Shown here: in pieces, positions 16,914 through 25,101 of the stretch
Position numbering within the stretch: the stretch's first letter is position 1
Layout of the letters: every line of letters begins with the position of its first letter
From: CALNXN01 sp942490645
Lineage (GTDB): Bacteria > Pseudomonadota > Alphaproteobacteria > Rhodobacterales > Rhodobacteraceae
Assembly (NCBI GenBank): GCA_942490645.1
Contig: CALNXN010000007.1
Location: 124,001-188,000, forward strand
Direction of reading: 5' to 3'
Length of the DNA stretch: 64,000 nt
The notes under the pieces: model-generated
What the model was told of the DNA's origin: nothing
What the model saw: the letters and a program-made list of their open reading frames with translations, nothing else
Databases searched by the model: none
Position numbers and translations under genes: made by a program

Positions 16914-17512
16914 CGGTTTTTGCATTCTACCTCTTTTCGATCTGCGTGATCTCGGGCGGTTTGTTCACTGTGGTCAGCCGCAACCCGGTGCATTCGGTGC
17001 TTTGGTTGATCCTCGCGTTCTTGTCTTCAGCGGGGCTGTTCGTGCTGCTGGGGGCGGAGTTTGTCGCGATGCTGTTGATCATCGTCTACGTGGGCGCCGT
17101 CGCGGTACTGTTCCTGTTCGTCGTGATGATGCTGGACGTGGATTTTGCCGAGCTGAAAGCCGAGATGGCGAAATACATGCCGCTGGCGCTGCTGATTGGT
17201 GTGGTTTTGTTGATGCAATTCGCGATTGCCTTTGGCGCGTGGGAAAGCAATGCGGCCGCCGAAGGTCTGCGTGCGCAGGTCACTCCGGTGGACCGACACA
17301 ACACCGAAGCACTGGGCATGGTGCTCTATGATCAGTATTTCCTGCTGTTCCAACTCAGCGGTTTGATCCTGCTGGTTGCGATGATCGGCGCGATTGTCCT
17401 GACATTGCGGCACCGCTCGGACGTGAAACGTCAGGACGTGGTTGCGCAAATGATGCGCGACCCGAAGCTGGCCATGGAATTGAAAGACGTGAAATCGGGG
17501 CAGGGGTTGTGA
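16910..17512 (+). CDS. nuoJ: NADH-quinone oxidoreductase subunit J
   Basis: Membrane subunit with five predicted helices; 200 residues. RNPVHSVLWLILAFL and EFVAMLLIIVYVGAVAVLFLFV are characteristic, the latter holding the helix that carries the pi-bulge. ATGA overlap with the CMD gene at the start and GTGA overlap with the next gene at the end. Confidence 0.97.
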   Translation: MTVFAFYLFSICVISGGLFTVVSRNPVHSVLWLILAFLSSAGLFVLLGAEFVAMLLIIVYVGAVAVLFLFVVMMLDVDFAELKAEMAKYMPLALLIGVVLLMQFAIAFGAWESNAAAEGLRAQVTPVDRHNTEALGMVLYDQYFLLFQLSGLILLVAMIGAIVLTLRHRSDVKRQDVVAQMMRDPKLAMELKDVKSGQGL

Positions 17513-17970
17513 AAACTGCACTCAGCATCCTTCTGGTATTCGGTCTGAGCAGCGCCGTGCAAGCGCTGGAACTGAGCGATTGTACCCGGACCACACACGT
17601 CAGCCATGGTGGCGAGGCGGATCACGTCGATCTGGGCGAGGGTCGTGTGATGTGGCGCGATTGGTGGTCCCAAGAGGGCACGGCCACGAATATTTCCGTG
17701 GTGGATTGCGGGCCCGGCGCATGGCTGAACCTGCGCTCTGCCGAGGACAACATGAACGCACGCCTGCCTTTTGACAAAACCGACGAGGCCTTGGCGCTGA
17801 TTGCATTGCACGAATCTGGGGCGCGGGTATTTGCGACCCTGGACCGTATGGCGCAAGACCTGAGCAAGATAGCGCGTGATGTGACAGTCAACGTGAGCCA
17901 GGCCGAAGCCTGTGCCTGTGCAGCTCTTTATCCGGAGCTGCGTGGAGACAAAGAGATCTTCAGGCTTTAG
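17509..17970 (+). CDS. Secreted protein of unknown function between nuoJ and nuoK
   Basis: 153 residues starting at a GTG that overlaps the nuoJ TGA. A signal peptide (MKTALSILLVFGLSSAVQA) precedes a mature domain with cysteines in LSDCTRT, VDCGPG and ACACAALYP. No family recognised. It is the last of the accessory genes before the nuoK-N block, from which about 100 bp with two possible hairpins separate it. Confidence 0.65.
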   Translation: MKTALSILLVFGLSSAVQALELSDCTRTTHVSHGGEADHVDLGEGRVMWRDWWSQEGTATNISVVDCGPGAWLNLRSAEDNMNARLPFDKTDEALALIALHESGARVFATLDRMAQDLSKIARDVTVNVSQAEACACAALYPELRGDKEIFRL

Positions 17971-17984
17971 GGCCTGATGCAAAC

Positions 17985-18063
17985 CCTGTCTGGTTGCAGG
18001 CAGGTTGAGGGCTGTGCCTTCAGACTGAATTGAGACCCAAAGCGGGGCGCCGAAAAAGCCCCG
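17985..18063 (+). promoter_or_regulatory. Two hairpins in the leader of nuoK
   Basis: Stem 1: CCTGTCTG (17985-17992) pairs with CAGGCAGG (17997-18004) around GTTG, eight pairs including one G-U. Stem 2: CGGGGC (18043-18048) pairs with GCCCCG (18058-18063), directly next to the AAAGGAC ribosome site of nuoK. There is no T-run, so classical termination is unlikely. Possible roles are mRNA processing or control of nuoK translation. Confidence 0.4.
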
Positions 18064-18075
18064 AAAGGACGTGAG

Positions 18076-18381
18076 ATGATCGGACTTGAACATTACCTGA
18101 CAGTGGCGGCGACGCTGTTTGTCATTGGCATCTTTGGGCTGTTTCTGAACCGCAAGAACGTGATCATCCTGCTGATGAGCATCGAATTGATGCTCTTGGC
18201 GGTGAACATCAATCTGGTGGCCTTCTCCAGCTTTCTGGACGATCTGGTGGGGCAGGTGTTCACGCTCTTTGTTCTGACGGTGGCCGCAGCGGAGGCGGCA
18301 ATCGGGCTGGCCATTCTGGTGTGTTTCTTCCGCAACCGCGGCACCATCGCCGTCGAAGACGTCAACGTGATGAAGGGCTAA
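18076..18381 (+). CDS. nuoK: NADH-quinone oxidoreductase subunit K
   Basis: 101-residue antiporter-like small membrane subunit with three helices. The conserved glutamate lies in MSIELMLLAVNINLVAFS, and a second in AAAEAAIGLAILV. Ribosome site AAAGGAC five bases before the ATG. Seven bases separate it from nuoL. Confidence 0.97.
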   Translation: MIGLEHYLTVAATLFVIGIFGLFLNRKNVIILLMSIELMLLAVNINLVAFSSFLDDLVGQVFTLFVLTVAAAEAAIGLAILVCFFRNRGTIAVEDVNVMKG

Positions 18382-18388
18382 GACTTCC

Positions 18389-20506
18389 ATGGAAACCATT
18401 ATCCTATTTGCCCCTCTGGTTGGCGCGCTCTTGTGCGGGTTCGGCTGGAAAATCATCGGTGAAACGGCCGCGATGTGGGTCGCCACGGGGTTCCTGTTCG
18501 TTTCGGCCATTCTGTCATGGGTCGTGTTCCTGACGTTTGACGGCGTGACCGAGCAGATCCAGATCCTGCGCTGGATCGAAAGCGGGACGCTGTCCACCGA
18601 TTGGGCCATCCGGATGGACCGGCTGACCGCGCTGATGCTGATTGTAATCACGACGGTGTCGGCGCTCGTGCACCTCTATTCCTTTGGCTACATGGACCAT
18701 GATCCGCAGTGGAAAGAGGGCGAAGTCTACAAGCCGCGCTTCTTTGCCTACCTGTCGTTCTTTACCTTTGCGATGTTGATGCTGGTGACGGCCGACAACC
18801 TTGTGCAGATGTTTTTCGGCTGGGAAGGCGTGGGCGTCGCGTCCTATCTTTTGATCGGGTTTTATTACCGCAAGCCAAGTGCCAATGCCGCTGCGATCAA
18901 GGCCTTTGTGGTCAACCGCGTGGGTGATTTCGGCTTTGCGCTGGGGATTTTCGCGCTGTTCTTCCTGACCGACAGCATCCGGTTTGATGACATATTCGCC
19001 GCCGTGCCCGAGATCGCCGAGACACAGCTGACGTTCCTTTGGGGTGAGTGGAATGCGGCCAACCTGATCGCCATCCTGCTCTTTATCGGGGCGATGGGGA
19101 AATCGGCGCAACTGATCCTGCACACCTGGTTGCCGGATGCGATGGAAGGCCCGACGCCCGTGTCGGCGCTGATCCACGCGGCCACGATGGTGACGGCGGG
19201 TGTGTTCCTTGTCTGCCGCATGTCGCCGCTGATGGAATATGCGCCCGAGGCCACAACATTCATCACCGTGCTGGGCGCCACGACCGCGTTTTTCGCGGCC
19301 ACCGTGGGCCTCGTGCAAACCGACATCAAACGCGTGATCGCCTATTCGACGTGCAGCCAACTGGGCTATATGTTCGTGGCTGCGGGCGTTGGCATGTATT
19401 CTGCGGCGATGTTCCATTTGTTCACGCATGCGTTCTTCAAGGCGATGCTGTTTCTGGGCGCGGGTTCTGTCATCCATGCAATGCACCACGAGCAGGACAT
19501 GATGAACTACGGCGGCTTGCGCAAAAAGATCCCCTATACCTTCTGGGCGATGATGATCGGCACGCTTGCGATCACTGGCGTGGGCATCCCGCTGAGCTAT
19601 GACATGTTCGGGCTGCCCATCGGGTTCGCCGGGTTCGTGTCCAAGGACGCGATCATCGAGAGCGCCTTTGCGGGTGGATCCGCATATGGCTTCTGGCTGT
19701 TGGTGGCGGCGGCAGCGATGACCAGCTTTTACAGCTGGCGGCTGATGTTCCTGACATTCTACGGCACGCCGCGCGGTGACAAGCACACGCATGAGCACGC
19801 CCACGAAAGCCCGATGAGCATGTTGATCCCGCTGGGTGTTCTGAGCGTCGGCGCGGTCTTTGCAGGCATGGTCTGGTTCAACAGCTTCTTTGGCCACACC
19901 GACACGGTCGCAAAATTCTATGGCATTCCCTACGCCGAAGAGGGCGCGCATGGCGAGGATCATGGCGAGGCCACAGATGACGGCCACGGTGAGGCCAAAA
20001 CCGATGACCACGGCGGTGAGAAAGAACACCACTATGTGTTCACCGGCGCACCTGGCGAAGGGGCCTTGCACATGGCCCCCGGCAACACCGTTCTGGATGA
20101 CGCGCATAAGGTACCCAAGTGGGTCAAGCTGTCGCCGTTCATCGCAATGCTGGGCGGCTTTCTGATGGCGATGTGGTTCTACATCTGGAACCCGAGCCTG
20201 CCCGCGCGTCTGGCGGAGAACCAACGTCCGCTGTACCTGTTCCTCAAGAACAAATGGTATTTCGACGAGCTTTATGACTTTGTCTTTGTCCAACCCGCCA
20301 AGGGTGTCGGGCGTCTGCTGTGGAAGCGCGGCGACGGCGACGTGATTGACGGCGGTCTGAACGGCGTGGCGATGGGGATCGTTCCCTTCTTTACCCGGCT
20401 CGCAGGGCGCGCGCAGTCTGGCTATATCTTCACTTACGTCTTTGCGATGGTTATCGGGATTGCGGTCCTCGTCACATGGATGACGATGAGCGGGGGGGCA
20501 AACTGA
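18389..20506 (+). CDS. nuoL: NADH-quinone oxidoreductase subunit L
   Basis: Largest proton-pumping subunit, 705 residues, with the Mrp-antiporter fold and a C-terminal lateral helix. The first pump half holds FFGWEGVGVASYLLIGFYY and AMGKSAQLILHTWLPDAMEGPTPVSALIHAATMV. An extra-membrane loop at about residues 467-555 is rich in His, Asp and Glu (HTHEHAHE, then repeated DHGE and DGHGE units), a possible metal-binding stretch. A run of seven G at 20492-20498 lies just before the stop. Confidence 0.97.
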   Translation: METIILFAPLVGALLCGFGWKIIGETAAMWVATGFLFVSAILSWVVFLTFDGVTEQIQILRWIESGTLSTDWAIRMDRLTALMLIVITTVSALVHLYSFGYMDHDPQWKEGEVYKPRFFAYLSFFTFAMLMLVTADNLVQMFFGWEGVGVASYLLIGFYYRKPSANAAAIKAFVVNRVGDFGFALGIFALFFLTDSIRFDDIFAAVPEIAETQLTFLWGEWNAANLIAILLFIGAMGKSAQLILHTWLPDAMEGPTPVSALIHAATMVTAGVFLVCRMSPLMEYAPEATTFITVLGATTAFFAATVGLVQTDIKRVIAYSTCSQLGYMFVAAGVGMYSAAMFHLFTHAFFKAMLFLGAGSVIHAMHHEQDMMNYGGLRKKIPYTFWAMMIGTLAITGVGIPLSYDMFGLPIGFAGFVSKDAIIESAFAGGSAYGFWLLVAAAAMTSFYSWRLMFLTFYGTPRGDKHTHEHAHESPMSMLIPLGVLSVGAVFAGMVWFNSFFGHTDTVAKFYGIPYAEEGAHGEDHGEATDDGHGEAKTDDHGGEKEHHYVFTGAPGEGALHMAPGNTVLDDAHKVPKWVKLSPFIAMLGGFLMAMWFYIWNPSLPARLAENQRPLYLFLKNKWYFDELYDFVFVQPAKGVGRLLWKRGDGDVIDGGLNGVAMGIVPFFTRLAGRAQSGYIFTYVFAMVIGIAVLVTWMTMSGGAN

Positions 20507-22048
20507 TGGACAACCTTCTGTCGATTGTCACCTTTATCCCGGCGCTGGCAGCGTTGATCCTCGCGGTGTTCCTGCGCGGCGATGACGCAGCGGCCAACCG
20601 CAACGCCAAATGGCTCGCGCTGATCGCGACGGGGGCCACGTTCCTTGTGTCGCTCTTTATTCTGGCCGGGTTCGACGCCAATGACACGGGCATGCAGTTC
20701 GTAGAAGAAGCCGAATGGCTGCTGGGTCTGCAATACAAACTGGGCGTGGATGGGATCAGCATTCTCTTTGTGATGCTGACGACATTCATGATGCCACTGG
20801 TGATTGCGGCCAGTTGGAACGTGGAAACCCGCGTCAAGGAATACATGATCGCTTTCCTGATGCTCGAGACACTGATGCTGGGCGTGTTCATGGCGCTGGA
20901 TCTGGTTCTGTTTTACCTCTTCTTCGAGGCGGGGCTGATCCCGATGTTCCTGATCATCGGCATCTGGGGCGGCAAGGAGCGGATCTACGCGAGCTTCAAG
21001 TTCTTCCTTTACACGTTCCTCGGCTCGGTGCTGATGCTTGTGGCGATGGTGGGCATGTTTGCCGACGCGGGCACCACCGATATCGAACAGCTGCTGGTGC
21101 ATGAGTTTGCCTTTGAGACGTTCACCATCGCGGGCGTCACCGTCGTGGGTGGCATGCAGACGATGCTGTTTCTGGCGTTTTTTGCGAGCTTTGCCGTCAA
21201 GATGCCGATGTGGCCGGTGCACACATGGTTGCCCGACGCGCACGTTGAAGCGCCAACTGCCGGTTCAGTCATTCTTGCTGGCGATGTTGTTGAAAATGGG
21301 CGGCTACGGGTTCTTGCGGTTCTCGCTGCCGATGTTCCCGGTCGGGTCCGAAGTGATGACACCGCTGGTGCTGTGGATGAGCGCGATTGCGATTGTCTAT
21401 ACCTCGCTTGTGGCGCTGGTGCAGGAAGACATGAAAAAGCTGATCGCTTATTCTTCGGTCGCGCATATGGGCTTTGTGACGATGGGCATTTTCGCTGCCA
21501 ACCAACAGGGCGTGGATGGGGCAATTTTCCAGATGATCAGCCACGGGTTTATCTCGGGCGCGCTGTTTTTGTGCGTTGGCGTGATCTACGACCGGATGCA
21601 TACGCGCGACATTGACGCCTACGGTGGGCTGGTAAACCGGATGCCCGCCTATGCGCTGATCTTCATGCTGTTCACGATGGCCAATGTGGGCCTGCCGGGC
21701 ACATCGGGTTTTGTGGGCGAGTTCCTGACGCTGATGGCTGTGTTTCAGGTCAACACCTGGGTGGCGGCTGTGGCAACGACGGGCGTGATCTTTTCGGCCG
21801 CCTATGCGCTGTGGCTCTATCGCCGGGTTGTCATGGGCGATCTGATCAAGGAAAGCCTCAAATCGATCACCGATATGACGCCCCGCGAACGCTGGATATT
21901 CGCGCCGCTTGTGGTGATGACGATCCTTCTGGGCGTCTACCCGGCGCCTGTGCTTGATATCACCGGACCTGCGGTCGCAGCGTTGGTGGCAAATTTCGAC
22001 ACGGCCCTGGCCGCAGCGGAAGCTGCTGTCATGGTTGCCGAAAACTAA
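20506..22048 (+). CDS. nuoM: NADH-quinone oxidoreductase subunit M, reading frame disrupted
   Basis: Second proton-pumping subunit. The first frame is normal through MPMWPVHTWLPDAHVEAPTAGSVILA, then derails. The second frame continues with MLLKMGGYGFLRFSLPMFP to the expected C-terminus. Removing one G from GG at 21280-21281 joins the parts into about 513 residues, normal for NuoM. The ATG shares its A with the nuoL stop. As written, the shifted frame ends at 21615. Likely a sequence error, given the intact genes on both sides. Confidence 0.93.
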
Positions 22049-22060
22049 AGGACGAACCCG

Positions 22061-23503
22061 ATGATTGCCGCCGATCTGAATATCATCCTGCCCGAAATAC
22101 TGCTGGCGGCTTTTGCCATGCTCGCATTGTTGGGGGCGGTCTACACGTCCAAGGACGGGGCCGCGTCGCTTTTGGTGTGGCTGACGGCTGCACTTATGGC
22201 GGGGCTTGCGCTGTTTATCGGTGTGACGGGTGAAGGCACGCGCGTGGCCTTCAACGGCATGTTCATCGAAGACGGGTTCGCCCGCTTTGCCAAGGTGACG
22301 ATCCTTCTGTCTGCTTCGGCGGTTCTGCTCATGTCCGAAGGGTACATGAAGGCAAAGGGCCTGCTGCGGTTTGAATATCCGATCCTCGTGGCGCTCAGTG
22401 CCGTGGGCATGATGATGATGGTCAGTGCGGGCGATCTGATGGCGCTGTATATGGGGTTGGAACTGCAATCTCTGTCGCTTTACGTGGTGGCGTCCTTGCG
22501 ACGCGATTCCGCGAAATCCACCGAAGCGGGCCTGAAGTATTTCGTGCTGGGTGCGTTGTCATCGGGTCTGCTGCTCTATGGCGCGTCTTTGGTTTATGGC
22601 TATGCCGGCACGACGCTGTTTTCGGGGATCATTCAGACCGCGCAGTCCGGTGAGGTTTCGCTGGGCCTCTTGCTGGGGCTGGTATTCCTGATTTCAGGCA
22701 TGGCGTTCAAGGTCTCTGCGGTGCCCTTCCACATGTGGACGCCAGACGTCTACGAAGGCTCGCCCACGCCGGTGACCGCGTTTTTTGCAACTGCCCCCAA
22801 GATGGCCGCGATGGCACTTTTTGCGCGTGTGCTGCATGACGCCTTTGGCAATGCGGTCAGCGATTGGAGCCAGGTCGTCGCGCTGATCTCGGTACTGTCG
22901 ATGTTTCTGGGCGCCGTGGCGGCGATCGGTCAGACCAACATCAAACGTCTGATGGCGTATTCGTCGATTGCCCACATGGGATACGCGTTGATGGGTCTTG
23001 CGGCGGGGTCGGTTCTGGGTGTGCAGGCGATGTTGGTGTATATGGCGATCTATGTGACCATGAACATCGGTACCTTCGCCTTTATCCTGATGATGGAGAA
23101 AGACGGCCAACCGGTCACGCATATCGCATCGCTCAACATGTACTCCAAGCGCGAACCGGGCAAGGCGCTGGCGATGCTGGTTCTTTTGTTCAGCCTCGCG
23201 GGCGTGCCGCCGATGCTGGGCTTTTTTGGCAAGTTCTACGTGCTGCGCGCGGCCTATGAAGCGGATCTGGTCTGGCTGGCTGTGGCCGGGGTCATCGCGT
23301 CGGTGATCGGGGCGTATTACTATCTGCGGATCGTATTCTACATGTACTTTGGCGACGAGACCGCAGATGGGCTTGATGGCGGGAAATCCACGGTCCTGTG
23401 GGGCTTTTTGATGGGCTCTGCGGTGGTGATGGTTCTGGGTATCGTGAACATGTTCGGCGTGGAAGGTGCCGCCGAGGCTGCGGCGATGGCGCTTGTCAAC
23501 TGA
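22061..23503 (+). CDS. nuoN: NADH-quinone oxidoreductase subunit N
   Basis: Third antiporter-like subunit, 480 residues, about 14 helices. Characteristic segments: YMGLELQSLSLYVVASLRRDS (about 129-149), AFKVSAVPFHMWTPDVYEGSPTPVTAFFA (about 218-246), LMAYSSIAHMGYALMG (about 298-313). Last nuo gene; birA follows after 57 bp. Confidence 0.97.
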   Translation: MIAADLNIILPEILLAAFAMLALLGAVYTSKDGAASLLVWLTAALMAGLALFIGVTGEGTRVAFNGMFIEDGFARFAKVTILLSASAVLLMSEGYMKAKGLLRFEYPILVALSAVGMMMMVSAGDLMALYMGLELQSLSLYVVASLRRDSAKSTEAGLKYFVLGALSSGLLLYGASLVYGYAGTTLFSGIIQTAQSGEVSLGLLLGLVFLISGMAFKVSAVPFHMWTPDVYEGSPTPVTAFFATAPKMAAMALFARVLHDAFGNAVSDWSQVVALISVLSMFLGAVAAIGQTNIKRLMAYSSIAHMGYALMGLAAGSVLGVQAMLVYMAIYVTMNIGTFAFILMMEKDGQPVTHIASLNMYSKREPGKALAMLVLLFSLAGVPPMLGFFGKFYVLRAAYEADLVWLAVAGVIASVIGAYYYLRIVFYMYFGDETADGLDGGKSTVLWGFLMGSAVVMVLGIVNMFGVEGAAEAAAMALVN

Positions 23504-23528
23504 TCCTTCGGGACGTTTTGCGGCGCGG

Positions 23529-23549
23529 CCCTCCGGGAGGAGTTTATTG
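23529..23549. repeat. Short GC-rich palindromic repeat, copy 2 (nuoN-birA gap)
   Basis: CCTCC-G-GGAGG at 23530-23540 followed by AGTTTATTGG, resembling the repeat at 5961 and the arms near 60030. It sits 21 bp before the birA start, too far for its GGAGG to serve as the birA ribosome site. Confidence 0.5.
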
Positions 23550-23560
23550 GAAAACGTGAA

Positions 23561-24310
23561 ATGAGCGCTTGGCCGGATGGGTACGGGCGGCATGTTTTGC
23601 CTTCGGTCGATTCCACTCTGAACGAGGCCGTACGGCGGGCCCCAGGCATGACGGGACCTGCATGGATTTTGGCACTGGAGCAAACGGCAGCGCGTGGGCG
23701 CCGCGGGCGGCCTTGGGTGGCACCCGCTGGTAATTTCGCAGCCACGCTTGTGCTGCGACCGGACGAGCCGCCGGCGCGCGCGGCGCTGCGGTCTTTTGTG
23801 ATGTCATTGGCGCTTTTGCGTACTTTCGTAGCGGTCACGGGGCGCGAGCAGGATGTTGCGCTGAAGTGGCCAAATGACGTCTTGCTGAAGGGTGGCAAGG
23901 TCGCGGGCATCTTGCTGGAGAGTGCCGGGCAGGGCAAAGGTGTTGCGCATTTGGCCATTGGCGTTGGCGTGAACCTTTTGGCCGCACCAGATGCCGCGAG
24001 CGTTGAGGCCCGCGCGGTGCAACCGGTGGCATTGGCGACACAAACAGGGGTGCGCATTGGGCCGGAGCCGTTTCTGGATGTGTTGGCGGCGGAATATGCG
24101 CCGCTTGAGGCGCAGTTCGTCACCTATGGGTTTGCGCCCATTCGCGCGGCTTGGATGGCACATGCGGCGCGCTTGGGTGAGGTGATCACGGCGCGCACCG
24201 GGAAGGCCGAGACCGTTGGCACGTTTGAAGATGTGGATGCGGATGGTAACCTGATCTTGCAAACCGCCAAAGGCCGTGCGGCGATCGCGGCGGCGGATGT
24301 GTTTTTTTGA
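23561..24310 (+). CDS. birA: Biotin--[acetyl-CoA-carboxylase] ligase
   Basis: Attaches biotin to carboxylases via biotinyl-AMP. 249 residues containing the catalytic domain only: the nucleotide-binding loop RGRRGRPWV at about 46 and KWPNDVLLKGGKVAGILLE at about 102 are clear, with a small C-terminal SH3-like domain. The N-terminal DNA-binding domain of E. coli BirA is absent, so it should not act as the biotin repressor. Continues the nuo direction; coaX follows 15 bp later. Confidence 0.93.
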   Translation: MSAWPDGYGRHVLPSVDSTLNEAVRRAPGMTGPAWILALEQTAARGRRGRPWVAPAGNFAATLVLRPDEPPARAALRSFVMSLALLRTFVAVTGREQDVALKWPNDVLLKGGKVAGILLESAGQGKGVAHLAIGVGVNLLAAPDAASVEARAVQPVALATQTGVRIGPEPFLDVLAAEYAPLEAQFVTYGFAPIRAAWMAHAARLGEVITARTGKAETVGTFEDVDADGNLILQTAKGRAAIAAADVFF

Positions 24311-24325
24311 GGAAAGGACAGGCAC

Positions 24326-25099
24326 ATGCTTTTGGCTGTTGATTGCGGAAACACGAACACTGTCTTTTCGATCTGGGACGGCGAGCGGTTCATCGCGACG
24401 TGGCGGACGTCGACGGAGTGGCAACGCACGGCGGATCAGTATTACGTCTGGCTGAGCACCTTGATGAAGCTGCAGAACATTGACGCAGAGATCACCGATA
24501 TGATCGTCAGTTCCACCGTGCCGCGCGTGGTGTTCAACCTGCGTGTTCTGGCCGACCGGTATTTCAACACACGGCCCTTGGTTGTGGGCAAGCCGGAATG
24601 CAGGTTGCCTGTGGCCGTGCGCGTGGACGAGGGCACGCAAGTGGGCCCGGACCGATTGGTCAACACAGTGGCCGGGTTTGACCTTTACGGCGGTGATCTG
24701 ATTATGGTCGATTTCGGCACAGCCACCACGTTTGACGTGGTCGCGGCCGATGGCGCTTATGTCGGCGGTGTGATCGCACCGGGCGTGAACCTGAGCCTTG
24801 AGGCGCTGCATCACGCTGCGGCCGCATTGCCGCATGTCGATATTGCCAAGCCGCAGGCGGTGGTTGGCACAAACACCGTGGCCTGTATGCAGTCGGGTGT
24901 CTTTTGGGGTTATATCGGCCTCGTGCGTGAGATATGTGCCCGGATCAAGGCGGAGCGCGCCCGCGACATGCGCGTGATCTCGACCGGAGGGCTGGCACCG
25001 CTGTTTCAACAGTCCGAAGCGCTCTTCGATGATTTTCGCGATGATTTGACGATGCACGGCCTGACCGTGATCCACAAATACAACAAGGATGCTGAGTAA
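24326..25099 (+). CDS. coaX: Type III pantothenate kinase
   Basis: First enzyme of coenzyme A synthesis. 257 residues, normal length. Phosphate-binding DCGNTNTVFSIWD at the start, GPDRLVNTVAG at about 109, DFGTATTFDVV at about 129 and STGGLAPL at about 223 define the ASKHA-fold type III enzyme. Ribosome site GGAAAGGA ahead of the ATG. The next gene starts after two bases. Confidence 0.96.
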   Translation: MLLAVDCGNTNTVFSIWDGERFIATWRTSTEWQRTADQYYVWLSTLMKLQNIDAEITDMIVSSTVPRVVFNLRVLADRYFNTRPLVVGKPECRLPVAVRVDEGTQVGPDRLVNTVAGFDLYGGDLIMVDFGTATTFDVVAADGAYVGGVIAPGVNLSLEALHHAAAALPHVDIAKPQAVVGTNTVACMQSGVFWGYIGLVREICARIKAERARDMRVISTGGLAPLFQQSEALFDDFRDDLTMHGLTVIHKYNKDAE

Positions 25100-25101
25100 G
25101 C

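Noticed and set aside
18515..20293. 592-codon open frame on the - strand
   Set aside because: Shadow of nuoL; its composition is the Arg/His-rich pattern expected from antisense of a membrane protein gene.
20492..20498. Run of seven G near the end of nuoL, considered as a phase-variation tract
   Set aside because: It affects only the last residues and the nuoM start; similar G7-G8 runs at 32625, 33104, 34590 and 45359 are non-coding, so a switching role is not supported.
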